Origin: Clostridia bacterium
GTDB taxonomy: Bacteria; Bacillota; Clostridia; Oscillospirales; Acutalibacteraceae
NCBI GenBank assembly: GCA_024404115.1
Contig: JAKSQM010000002.1
Span: forward strand, 186,001 to 250,000
Length of the DNA stretch: 64,000 nt
Reading direction: 5' to 3'
The position numbers and the translations under genes are program-made. Positions 8,750 through 17,351 of this stretch are shown here, in pieces (position 1 is the first letter of the stretch; each line of letters opens with the position of its first letter). The notes beneath the pieces are model-generated. The model saw nothing but the letters and a program-made list of their open reading frames with translations. It searched no databases and was not told where the DNA came from.

Positions 8750-10099
8750 TTATGAACGCTGTTCTGCCCAGGAACGAACAACTGTGTCTTTCACATTATC
8801 CCAAGATTTGGTGCCTTGAAGATATTCAAGAAGCGAGTTGCCAAACTCTGTTTTAAATTCAAGATTCGGGAAAGAGTTGAAAGTCCAATCGATTGTTTCA
8901 ACATCTCTGCCCATCCAGTCGATTACCTGCCTTGCAAGCGGGTCAGAGGGTCGCTCGTTATCGTCAAATGTGTCAAATGGAGTTATAAATTCAAGCTTAT
9001 TTGTAACATATTCTTTGCCCGTTTCACTTGTGAAGAGCCACTGAAGAAAGTCGATTGAAGCTTTCTGCTTTTCCTCGGAAACTTTGCTGTTAATTGAAAA
9101 ATAATTCTCTGTGCCGATGCAGATACCCTGTTTTTCTTCGCCGTCAATGCCCATATAAAGGGGCATAAATCTGATTTCCTGTTCGTCAACAGTGTTGCCT
9201 TTTACATTTTTAATCTGCGACCAAGCCCAGTTGCCGTTCTGAACCATTGCGGCTCTGCCAAGGGCAAACTCTGCCATTGAATCGTCAACAGATTTACCAG
9301 AAAGAATATTCTTTTCGCTTACAGAATTTGAAGTGTAAAGGTCAATAAGATTTTTGAAATTTTCTGCATATTTGAATTCAACTTTCGTTGCTTCGTATGC
9401 CGTTGAAATTGTGCTTGCATCTCTGTTTTTATCTTTCATTTCGTAATAGAAAGGAACGCTTGCAAGGTGAGAATCCCAGCGCCATGTTTCGCCGCCGCTC
9501 ATTGAGGTGGAAGCAAAAACGCCATCAATGCCAAGTTCTTTTTTGTGCTTTGACATATCCTCAACAACAGCTTTGAGGGTTTTGAAATCGTTGATTTCGC
9601 TGGCGGAAGCAAGCTTCACTTTTTTATCAGAAAGATTGAAATATTTATCCATAATCTGATTATTGTAAATTATACCGTAACCCTCAACAACATAAGGGAT
9701 ACCGTAAACACCGTCGCCGTCTTTAACTGCAAGGTCTTTATCAAGCAAGTGGTTGTAAAGCTCGGTGCCTCTCAGGTCAAGGCAATAATCTTTCCATGAT
9801 TGATAGCCAACAGGACCGTTTATCTGAAAGATTGTGGGAGCATCTTTTTTTGCAATTTCTGATTTAAGGGTTGTTTCGTAAGTGTCGCTGGCGGCTGTTA
9901 CCACCTTGACAGAAACACCTTTTTCCTCTTTATATTTTGCCGCAATTTCTTTGTATATATCCGCAATTTCTGGCTTGAAATTCAAAAAATAAATTTCAAG
10001 TGATTCTTTTTTAGATGGTTTATTTGCTGGTTTAGATGTGCATGCCACTAAAGAGAACAAAAATATGACACACAAGATAATAGAAAGAAGTCTTTTCAT
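8750..10099 (-). CDS. Extracellular sugar-binding lipoprotein
   Basis: 449 residues. Lipoprotein signal with lipobox LVAC and lipidated Cys20, followed by a Lys/Ser-rich linker. The body is a family 1 solute-binding protein (ALGRAAMVQNGNWAW and the ENYFSINS region are typical of CUT1 binders). It is anchored on the outer face of the membrane and feeds the two permeases. CGGAGGAT sits 6 bases before ATG 10099. It is the first gene of the five-gene operon that ends with rhaD. I found no convincing promoter in the 106-base divergent gap on this strand. Confidence 0.92.
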   Translation of the reverse strand: MKRLLSIILCVIFLFSLVACTSKPANKPSKKESLEIYFLNFKPEIADIYKEIAAKYKEEKGVSVKVVTAASDTYETTLKSEIAKKDAPTIFQINGPVGYQSWKDYCLDLRGTELYNHLLDKDLAVKDGDGVYGIPYVVEGYGIIYNNQIMDKYFNLSDKKVKLASASEINDFKTLKAVVEDMSKHKKELGIDGVFASTSMSGGETWRWDSHLASVPFYYEMKDKNRDASTISTAYEATKVEFKYAENFKNLIDLYTSNSVSEKNILSGKSVDDSMAEFALGRAAMVQNGNWAWSQIKNVKGNTVDEQEIRFMPLYMGIDGEEKQGICIGTENYFSINSKVSEEKQKASIDFLQWLFTSETGKEYVTNKLEFITPFDTFDDNERPSDPLARQVIDWMGRDVETIDWTFNSFPNLEFKTEFGNSLLEYLQGTKSWDNVKDTVVRSWAEQRS

Positions 10100-10133
10100 A
10101 GTTATCCTCCGTTATAAATTCGATTTACTCAAC

Positions 10134-10162
10134 TTGTATTTGCATAATTATTCTGTTATAAT
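10134..10162 (+). promoter_or_regulatory. Promoter of the Dabb-trmO pair
   Basis: -35 TTGTAT (10134-10139), 17-base spacer, -10 TATAAT (10157-10162) with an extended TGT just before it. Confidence 0.75.
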
Positions 10163-10205
10163 AATCTTGAAATATTCAAAAATCTAAAAATTTGAGGTGT
10201 TTTTT

Positions 10206-10493
10206 ATGGTAAAGCATATTGTATTTTGGCGAGTTCGTGAGGATGAAAACAAACAGAAAAATATGGAAAAAATGAGAGAGCTTCTCACTTCACTTGTTGG
10301 TGTTGTGCCCGGTCTTTTAAGTGCGGAGGTTGGATTTAACTACAACCCCAAGGGATTTGACATTGCTCTTTATTCTGAATTTGATTCAAAAGAATCACTT
10401 GATGGATATCAGGTTCACCCTGCTCACCTTGAAGTTAAAAAGTTCGTTCACTCTGTTATTATCGACAGAGTTTGCGCTGATTATGAAATATGA
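10206..10493 (+). CDS. Dabb-domain (stress-responsive A/B barrel) protein
   Basis: 95 residues from ATG 10206. The start MVKHIVFWR and the pattern GFNYNPKGFDIALYSEFDS ... HPAHLEVKKFV are typical of small dimeric ferredoxin-like Dabb proteins. Their roles vary and are mostly unknown, so no reaction is assigned. An in-frame GTG at 10197 is possible, but TGAGGTG is spaced for the ATG, which I choose. The stop overlaps the trmO start (ATGA), so the two are co-translated. Confidence 0.88.
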   Translation: MVKHIVFWRVREDENKQKNMEKMRELLTSLVGVVPGLLSAEVGFNYNPKGFDIALYSEFDSKESLDGYQVHPAHLEVKKFVHSVIIDRVCADYEI

Positions 10494-11158
10494 AAACGAT
10501 TGCAAAAATAAAAAGTGGATTCCCGACAAAATTCGGGATTCCACGGCAGAGCAATTTAATAAGTGAGCTTCAATCTCAGATTATATTTGAGCCAGAGTTC
10601 AGAAGTGCAGACGCTATCAGAGGACTTGAAGGATTTTCGCATTTGTGGCTGATATGGGAGTTTGACCGCTCCAAAGAAAGCAGTTCGCTGACGGTCAGAC
10701 CTCCACGATTAGGCGGCAACAAGCGACTTGGCGTTTTTGCAACACGCTCCCCTTTCAGACCAAATCCAATCGGACTTTCCTGCGTGAAGATCGAGAAAAT
10801 AGAACAGGATGAAAAGCTTGGCAGTGTGATTTTTGTAAGTGGTGCTGACCTTGCAGATGGCACGCCCATACTTGACATCAAGCCGTATCTGCCAAATGTG
10901 GATTGCGTTCCAGATGCCGTTGGCGGCTTTGCAGATGAAGTGAAAGACTATCATTTGAATGTTGAAATCCCCAAAGAAATCAGAGAAAAACAAGATGAAA
11001 AGTTTCTGAATGTGCTTGTTCAGATTCTATCGCAAGACCCCCGCCCGTCATATCAAAATGATTCTGACAGAGTTTACGGCTTCCCCTATGACGGCAGAGA
11101 GATAAAGTTCAAAGTTAAAGACAACACTTTGTATGTAACAGAAATAACGAAGATATAA
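10490..11158 (+). CDS. trmO: tRNA N6-t6A37 methyltransferase TrmO (TsaA/YaeB family)
   Basis: 222 residues, near the E. coli protein (235). The N-terminal barrel carries GLEGFSHLWLIWEF, RPPRLGG and GVFATRSPFRPNPIGLS, the family signature; a YaeB-like C-terminal domain follows (SQDPRPSYQ, YGFPYDG). The family methylates t6A at position 37 of tRNAs decoding ACN codons, using SAM. It overlaps the Dabb gene by 4 bases and shares its promoter. Confidence 0.93.
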   Translation: MKTIAKIKSGFPTKFGIPRQSNLISELQSQIIFEPEFRSADAIRGLEGFSHLWLIWEFDRSKESSSLTVRPPRLGGNKRLGVFATRSPFRPNPIGLSCVKIEKIEQDEKLGSVIFVSGADLADGTPILDIKPYLPNVDCVPDAVGGFADEVKDYHLNVEIPKEIREKQDEKFLNVLVQILSQDPRPSYQNDSDRVYGFPYDGREIKFKVKDNTLYVTEITKI

Positions 11159-11159
11159 A

Positions 11160-11200
11160 AAACACCGTGAAATGCTAAGAGCAAATCACGGTGTTTAGTT
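11160..11200. terminator. Terminator between trmO and the ceramidase-like gene
   Basis: 11-bp stem AAACACCGTGA (11160-11170) with TCACGGTGTTT (11186-11196). A weak T-rich tail is present on the plus strand; the A-rich 5' side makes it usable on the minus strand as well. Confidence 0.8.
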
Positions 11201-11210
11201 TTAGTTAAAA

Positions 11211-13241
11211 TCAGAACTTAACATTAAGACCAAAAACGCTGAAGATGTTTTTGATAATATCAAGGATGAAGTTGATGAAGTGAGGAATTACTCTGCCGTA
11301 ATCGTGGTAAATTACGCCTTCGGGAGCTTCGCCGTTTGACTCTTTAACGAGGTCAAGGAAGTTACCAACGAGTGTTGAAGCTGTGTCTGATGAATATGAG
11401 AAGAGCCATGCATTGAAGTTTGCGTTGAAAGCATACTCGCCTTCGGGCTGACCATAATCATTGAAACGAAGAACAACAAGTGAATAGTCGTTATCGGGGT
11501 CAATGTAGCCTGCCATATCGTTCATAAGACCGAAGCACATAACTGTGTCATCTTCATCAAAATATGATGTAAGAGGCTCATACTGGAACTTATCCTTTGT
11601 GATTGAATATTCGCTTGTGAGCATATGGTCTGCTGAATGGATAACCTCAGGATTCATTTCACCGGGGCACATAAAGATTTTAATATCCTTGCCGATTTCC
11701 ATATAACCAACGCTTGAAACAGTGTAAACATTATTTGAAGCGTCTGTAAGGATAACGTTGTTTGTCATACGAACAAGTGCAAGAAGTCTGATAATGGGGT
11801 TATCGCACTTGATTGTGATGTCCTTAGTTTTAACATTAAGGATGGGGTCAACTTTTTCGCCCTGAGGAATTGCAGCGATGAAATCACCGATAACAACGCC
11901 GTATCTCATTGAGCGGTTTTCATATGTTGTGTCAAAAACAGGGTTCTTGCCGTCAGCATATGTTTCTCTGTAGCACTCATTTGCGCTGCCGAAGCTCATC
12001 TTAATGAATGAACCGATTGCAGAGTTGATGAAGATGAAGTTGCAATCATCCTCAGCTGCTTTGATCTGCTGTTCCATATAAGGAATGAAGTCAGCTGAAA
12101 TCATAGGAGTGATTTCTTCAGCACTGCTTACGCCAACCTTTTCGGGATGAGTAGCAAAGTTTGTGATAACTGTCTTTTTAGCAGAAGCGTTTTCGGGGAT
12201 GAATGTAAGCTTATAGATTTCTGAAATGAAATCAACAACATCATTGCTGCCCTGGAAGAAGTTGAACTCAACCTTTTCGCCGTTTGAGTTTGTGTATTCC
12301 TTAACAGAATCACTCTTTGCGAAGTAAAGGTCGCCCTTTTCCATATTGTTGTATGCGCTGATCATTGAATCAGCAACGGTTTTGTAAAGGAAAGTCATGA
12401 ACTTATCGTCGGGAACACTGTTCTTCTCACCCTTAACAGCTTTGTTAATAAGAGAACCGTCAATAAGCTGACCAACGCACTGCATGATACCGAGTGTGTC
12501 AATACCACTGTGTGTATGTGTTGCGCAAACGTTAACGCTTACGATGTCGCTGATGCCGTTTTCTTTGCAATAAGCGTCAACAAGCTTGAGAATTTCGTTT
12601 TTGCTTTCGTTTGTTAAACCAATGCAGTCAACAACAGCTGTAAGAACCTTGCCTCTTGAATCGTCAAGGCAGATTGTACGAACTGAAAGGATGTCTGCTG
12701 CATATCTCTCTTTAAGAGCGGCAGCCGCTGCATCTCTTTCTTCCTGTGAGCAGCCGTATTCCTCAGCGAACTTGTCTGCATAATAATCAGCAAGGTCAGC
12801 GGGAGTTTTGTTGATCTCTACACCGTAATCAAGAAGAGGACCAATGCCTGATGCACCGTATTTGTAATATGTGGCATCATAGAAATCCTCGGGCATTACT
12901 GAGCGTTTATCATAACCAAGGCTGAACTGTGCGCCGTCAGCAACTTCGTCAACAAACTTGTCATGACCAGAATATTTCTCAGCAAGCTCATTTTTGTAGG
13001 TTGAAACATCCTGAATGCCCTTTGCAGAAAGTGGAATTACATTAAGAACGCCACCGAGAAGAAGTGTAAGTCCTCTGTCAAGAGAAACACTAAGTGTTGC
13101 AAGAACATTGTCAAGAATGTTTGCTCCGATATCCTTTGCACCAGAAACGAATGCACTTTCAGCAGATGATGAGATACCAACTGAGCCGAAAAGAATCATT
13201 ACACAAAGAACAACGGATAAAAGTTTTTTCATCTTTTTCAT
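11211..13241 (-). CDS. Secreted neutral ceramidase-like metallohydrolase
   Basis: 676 residues. A Sec signal peptide covers about 1-27 and no anchor is evident. THTHSG at 241-246 provides two zinc histidines (H242, H244). Downstream are NFATHPE, NSAIGSF and GLMNDMAGYI, in the order seen in neutral/alkaline ceramidases (ATHTHSG, WFATH and a GxxND..GY segment). Known family members hydrolyse N-acyl-sphingosine outside the cell. The sequence is clearly diverged, so the true substrate may be another amidated lipid. AAGGAG lies 10 bases before ATG 13241. It stands alone with its own promoter. Confidence 0.72.
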   Translation of the reverse strand: MKKMKKLLSVVLCVMILFGSVGISSSAESAFVSGAKDIGANILDNVLATLSVSLDRGLTLLLGGVLNVIPLSAKGIQDVSTYKNELAEKYSGHDKFVDEVADGAQFSLGYDKRSVMPEDFYDATYYKYGASGIGPLLDYGVEINKTPADLADYYADKFAEEYGCSQEERDAAAAALKERYAADILSVRTICLDDSRGKVLTAVVDCIGLTNESKNEILKLVDAYCKENGISDIVSVNVCATHTHSGIDTLGIMQCVGQLIDGSLINKAVKGEKNSVPDDKFMTFLYKTVADSMISAYNNMEKGDLYFAKSDSVKEYTNSNGEKVEFNFFQGSNDVVDFISEIYKLTFIPENASAKKTVITNFATHPEKVGVSSAEEITPMISADFIPYMEQQIKAAEDDCNFIFINSAIGSFIKMSFGSANECYRETYADGKNPVFDTTYENRSMRYGVVIGDFIAAIPQGEKVDPILNVKTKDITIKCDNPIIRLLALVRMTNNVILTDASNNVYTVSSVGYMEIGKDIKIFMCPGEMNPEVIHSADHMLTSEYSITKDKFQYEPLTSYFDEDDTVMCFGLMNDMAGYIDPDNDYSLVVLRFNDYGQPEGEYAFNANFNAWLFSYSSDTASTLVGNFLDLVKESNGEAPEGVIYHDYGRVIPHFINFILDIIKNIFSVFGLNVKF

Positions 13242-13307
13242 TTTTGTGCAGCTCCTTATTAAGAATAAGTATTATTGCTAACATAATAACTCATAATACA
13301 TAAGCGT

Positions 13308-13336
13308 ATTGTAGCAATTTTTTGCCTGTTTGTCTA
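13308..13336 (-). promoter_or_regulatory. Promoter of the ceramidase-like gene
   Basis: Minus strand -35 TAGACA (13331-13336), 17-base spacer, -10 TACAAT (13308-13313), about 65 bases before the start. An imperfect inverted repeat (13334-13379) overlaps the -35. The rest of the AT-rich 13242-13438 gap shows nothing recognisable. Confidence 0.65.
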
Positions 13337-13438
13337 TATCTTTTAGTGAAATTTTTTATAATTTAATCACTAAATATAGTAACAAAAGCAAAAAACTGCT
13401 ACATATTACACAAATTGTATTAAATTGTAAATTAGTTA

Positions 13439-15898
13439 TTATTTTTTAAGACCTAAGATTTCGATTGATTCTTCACGCATTTTGTATTTAAGTATTTTAC
13501 CAGCGGCATTCATTGGGAATGTATCAACAAACATAAAGTAGCGTGGAACCTTGTGCCTTGCAATGTGAGAATTGCCAAATTCACGCATATAGCTTTCGTC
13601 TGCCTCCTCGCCTTTATGGAGGATAATCCATGCGCATGCCTCCTCGCCGTAGCGTTCATCTGGAACACCAACAACCTGCACATCACGAACCTTTGGATTG
13701 GTGAGATAAAACTCCTCAATCTCTCTTGGGTAAAGGTTTTCACCGCCACGAATAATCATATCTTTAAGTCTGCCTGTTACCTTGTAGTAACCCTCTTTGC
13801 TTCGGCAGCAGATGTCGCCAGAGTGAAGCCAGCCGTCTTTATCAATTGCTTTTGCAGTAGCTTCGGGCATTTTGTAGTAGCCTTTCATGATGTTGAAGCC
13901 ACGGGCAACAAACTCTCCGCTTTCACCGTCTGGCAATTCAAGACCTGTTTCGGGGTCGATTATCTTACATTCAACACCAGGGAACGCACTGCCAACAGTT
14001 TCAACACGCAGGTTAATTGGCTCATTCACCTCGCCCATTGTGCAGCCCGGGGAAGATTCTGTCTGACCGTAAACGCTGATGATTTCGGTCATATTCATTT
14101 CGTCAGCGGCTCTGCGCATAAGGTCGGGCGGACAGTTTGCACCTGCCATAATGCCTGTGCGCATATATGAGAAGTCGGTTTTCTTGAAATCCTCGTGGTT
14201 AAACATTGCAATAAACATTGTTGGAACACCGTTGAAGCAAGTGATTTTTTCGTTATTGATGCAGGAAAGTGAGGATTTCGGTGAGAAATACGGCAACGGG
14301 CTGATTGTTCCGCCGTGGGTGAGCATTGATGTCATTGAAAGCACCATGCCGAAGCAGTGGAACATTGGCACCTGTATCATCATTCGGTCAGCGGTGGAAA
14401 GATCCATTCTGTCGCCAATGATTTTGCCGTTATTGATAATGTTATTGTGTGTGAGCATAACGCCCTTGGGAAAGCCTGTTGTACCAGATGTATATTGCAT
14501 ATTGCAAACATCGTCGGGTTTAACAAGTGATGCTCTGCGTCTTACCTCTTCGTGGGGAATCATATCGGCTCTGTCGAGCATTTCTTCCCATGTAAGGCAT
14601 CCGTTCATTGAGAAATCAACTGTGATGATGTTGCGAAGGAACGGAAGATTTTTTGAAAAAAGAGGTTTGCCTGGGGTGAGTGTCTGAAGCTCAGGGCAAA
14701 GCTCCTGCATAATCTCTGAATAGTCAGTGTCTTTGCAGTCTTTAATCATAACAAGTGTATGCGTATCTGACTGACGGAGAAGATATTCAACCTCGTGGAT
14801 TTTATATGCAGTGTTTACTGTAACAAGAACTGCACCGATTTTGGTTGTTGCCCAGAATGTAAGATACCACGCAGGCACATTTGTTGCCCACACTGCCACA
14901 TGATGACCGGGCTTAACACCGAGAGAAATAAGCGAAGCCGCTACACGGTCAACATCATTTCTAAATTGTGCGTATGTTCTTGTGTAATCAAGTGTTGTGT
15001 ATTTGAATGCAAGCTGGTCGGGGTAACGCTCTGCCATGCAATCAAGCACCTGTGAGAATGTTTTTTCAATAACATCATACTTTTTCCAAGGGAAAGTGCC
15101 TGTTCTTGAGCGGTTATAATAAAGCTGACCGCTTTCATTTTTTTCTTTTTCAAAAACAGAAAGAAAGTTGAGAAAATGTGTGAGAACAATATCGGGGTCG
15201 CTGATTTCACTGTTCCAATCACAGCAGATAAATCCCTCATAGTTAAGTGAACGAAGTGCGTCGATAAAGTTTCTTACAGGGAGCTCGCCCTCGCCAATAA
15301 GTACATCGGTTTCGTCTTTTCTGTCGCCAAGGCGAACATAGCGGATGTATGCGCCAAGGTTTTTGATTGTTGTTTCAGAGGATTCACCGCCGCCGAAATA
15401 TGTTTCTCTTACATTCCACGCAGCACCGAGAACGCCTGTGCCGTAATACTGAATAAGGTCGATAACATTCTCAGTTTCTGCAAGGTAGCCAGATGTTTCA
15501 AAGAGGATTTCAACATCGGTGCCCTCTGCTCTGCTGATTGCAGGAATAAGCTTTTTTGATAATTCATCAATATCGGGCTTTTCGGGGAATGAAACGATAA
15601 TTGTTTCTATGCCTGCGCTTTTTGCCATTTCAACATACTGAACAAGTGCGTTGTCTGCAACATCTGCACTGTCGGGAGAAAAAGGAACTGTAAGAGCTGA
15701 AACAGCAAGATTTCTGTTATTCAGTTTTCTTTTAGCGTCAGAGAAATTTTCTGTTCTGAGAATTGAATCGCTGTGATTTTTTCTTTCACGGCGGGCATCA
15801 TAAATCTCAAAGCCTGCGTAGCCATAGTTATAGGCAAACTGGCACATATCAAGAAAAGAATCTCTCTTAACATATTTTGTAGAAAATGTCAGTTTCAT
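13439..15898 (-). CDS. TIM-barrel (xylose isomerase-like) / acyl-CoA ligase fusion
   Basis: 819 residues from ATG 15898; GAGGAG inside the end of the upstream gene fits this start better than an in-frame start at 15913. Residues 1-250 form a sugar-isomerase/endonuclease-IV-like barrel (FETSG with E134; GEGELPVRNF; NYEGFICCDWN). Usual metal-ligand positions look altered (WN at 161-162, R189), so it may not be a working isomerase. Residues about 276-819 are a complete AMP-forming ligase: YTSGTTGFPKG 469-479, YGQTE, WLHSGD, GRLKDMIIRGGENLYPREIE, catalytic K801. The gene follows the LeuA-like gene by one base under a leucine-type T-box. Inferred role: activation of isovalerate or a related C5 acid. 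I know of no characterised protein with this fusion. Confidence 0.88.
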   Translation of the reverse strand: MKLTFSTKYVKRDSFLDMCQFAYNYGYAGFEIYDARRERKNHSDSILRTENFSDAKRKLNNRNLAVSALTVPFSPDSADVADNALVQYVEMAKSAGIETIIVSFPEKPDIDELSKKLIPAISRAEGTDVEILFETSGYLAETENVIDLIQYYGTGVLGAAWNVRETYFGGGESSETTIKNLGAYIRYVRLGDRKDETDVLIGEGELPVRNFIDALRSLNYEGFICCDWNSEISDPDIVLTHFLNFLSVFEKEKNESGQLYYNRSRTGTFPWKKYDVIEKTFSQVLDCMAERYPDQLAFKYTTLDYTRTYAQFRNDVDRVAASLISLGVKPGHHVAVWATNVPAWYLTFWATTKIGAVLVTVNTAYKIHEVEYLLRQSDTHTLVMIKDCKDTDYSEIMQELCPELQTLTPGKPLFSKNLPFLRNIITVDFSMNGCLTWEEMLDRADMIPHEEVRRRASLVKPDDVCNMQYTSGTTGFPKGVMLTHNNIINNGKIIGDRMDLSTADRMMIQVPMFHCFGMVLSMTSMLTHGGTISPLPYFSPKSSLSCINNEKITCFNGVPTMFIAMFNHEDFKKTDFSYMRTGIMAGANCPPDLMRRAADEMNMTEIISVYGQTESSPGCTMGEVNEPINLRVETVGSAFPGVECKIIDPETGLELPDGESGEFVARGFNIMKGYYKMPEATAKAIDKDGWLHSGDICCRSKEGYYKVTGRLKDMIIRGGENLYPREIEEFYLTNPKVRDVQVVGVPDERYGEEACAWIILHKGEEADESYMREFGNSHIARHKVPRYFMFVDTFPMNAAGKILKYKMREESIEILGLKK

Positions 15899-15899
15899 C

Positions 15900-17294
15900 T
15901 TAGTTCTCCTCAAATACGATTTTGTTCAGTGCGTTAACATATGCACGGATGCTTGCGCCAACAATATCGGTTGAAATACCGTTGCCAGAATAAAGCTTGC
16001 CGTTACTGCGAAGTCTTACAAATGAAGAACCGATTGACTCTTTACCGCCTGTAACAGCCTGTACCTGAAAATCGTCAAGCTCATAGTGGAAGCCGATACT
16101 GCTTTCAATTGCACGGAAAGCGGCATCAATTGGACCGTCGCCAACGCTCACACCGCAAATTTCTTCGCCGTCTTTTGTGAGAATAATATTTGCCATAGCT
16201 GAAATAAGATTGCCGCTTGTGGTGGTGTAGCTTTTAACGTGATAGGTTGACGGAACCTGCATTGCAGATGATGCAACAAGTGCTTCAAGCTCTTTTGCGC
16301 CAACACCGCTCTTTTTATTGCATACTCTCAAAAGCTCTTTATAAACATTGCCTAAATCTTCATCAGAAAGGTCATAGCCCAGGTCTGAAACAGCTGAGCT
16401 AAGCTGAGTGAGAGTTGAAGATGAATCAAGGAATACATCCTTACTGTCAGAATCCTTTGAATCTGCTGACTCTGTGAGAGAATCACAGCTGACTGATTTG
16501 AGCATTGCATCAATATCTCTGTGAATTTCAGTTGTCTGCAATGATGTGCTGATGCCGAGGCTTTCACCTTTAACTGTGATTATATCTGCAAATTCATCTG
16601 TACGAAGCACATTTTTGCCTGTAACGGCTGTTTTAACACCGTCTGCACCAGACATAACTGCATATGTTGCAACGGCAACTGCCATATTGATAGCGTCTGA
16701 AACCTTAACGAAAACAGGAACATTACATTCTTTTTTGATTGCTTTAATAAGCTCTGAAAACTCAACGGGCATTGAAATGCCAGCATCATCGCAGATTGTA
16801 ACTGCTGTTGCGCCGTTTTCAACTGCGGTTTTGCAAACTTCTTTTACAAAATCTGCATCTGCTCTTGTGGCATCAAGGGCAACAAACTCAACATCGGCAC
16901 ACTTTTCTTTAGCAGCGGCGCAAAGCTCAGCGATTTTAACAATCATCTTTTTATCTTTAACATGGTATGAATATTCCATTTGAACAGTTGAAACAGGTAA
17001 AGCAATCTGAAGGCAGGGTTTAACTGCATCTTTAATGCAATTCCACGCATTTTCAATACCGTCAACGGTGAAGCCAACAGGAATAGCAACTGCACTGTTT
17101 TTAACTGCGAAAGCAATTGTTCTATAAACGATAGTGTCCTCTTTAACTTTTTTGATTTCAGCAAGCTCAATAGCGTCTGCACCAAAATTATCAATGCACT
17201 TTGCAATTGCGGTTTTCTCTCTGAAAAGGAGCGGAACCTTGCGTTCACTTACAAGCTCTTTCAGCGTAAAATCTGAAACATAAATTTTTCTCAT
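15900..17294 (-). CDS. LeuA-like protein without the catalytic residues (Leu T-box gene)
   Basis: 464 residues, collinear with 2-isopropylmalate synthase. The N-terminal barrel covers about 1-270 and the C-terminal regulatory (leucine-binding) domain about 345-462, the latter well kept (VGDGPIDAAFRAI, VTGGKESIG, GNGISTDIVGASIRAY). Active-site motifs are lost: LRDG reads LKEL (K12, E13), the metal motif HxHND reads VKVSD (196-200), and GERAGN is absent (TGKNVLRTDEF). It therefore should not act as a normal isopropylmalate synthase; it could be a leucine sensor, a partner of the next gene's product, or an enzyme of changed chemistry. AGAGAGG lies 8 bases before ATG 17294. Confidence 0.85.
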   Translation of the reverse strand: MRKIYVSDFTLKELVSERKVPLLFREKTAIAKCIDNFGADAIELAEIKKVKEDTIVYRTIAFAVKNSAVAIPVGFTVDGIENAWNCIKDAVKPCLQIALPVSTVQMEYSYHVKDKKMIVKIAELCAAAKEKCADVEFVALDATRADADFVKEVCKTAVENGATAVTICDDAGISMPVEFSELIKAIKKECNVPVFVKVSDAINMAVAVATYAVMSGADGVKTAVTGKNVLRTDEFADIITVKGESLGISTSLQTTEIHRDIDAMLKSVSCDSLTESADSKDSDSKDVFLDSSSTLTQLSSAVSDLGYDLSDEDLGNVYKELLRVCNKKSGVGAKELEALVASSAMQVPSTYHVKSYTTTSGNLISAMANIILTKDGEEICGVSVGDGPIDAAFRAIESSIGFHYELDDFQVQAVTGGKESIGSSFVRLRSNGKLYSGNGISTDIVGASIRAYVNALNKIVFEEN

Positions 17295-17314
17295 ATTAAA
17301 GACCTCTCTTCCAT

Positions 17315-17351
17315 AAAAAATCCCGCAGGAATCACACGATTACTGCGGGAT
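17315..17351 (-). terminator. Leader terminator of the Leu T-box
   Basis: 9-bp GC-rich stem ATCCCGCAG/CTGCGGGAT (17343-17351 and 17320-17328) with an extra inner AATC/GATT helix, then six U on the minus strand. Confidence 0.9.

Noticed and set aside
13553-14687. Long open frames on the plus strand opposite the fusion gene.
   Set aside because: They lie antisense to a well-supported ligase, have no ribosome site and show no protein family pattern; they result from codon bias on the other strand.
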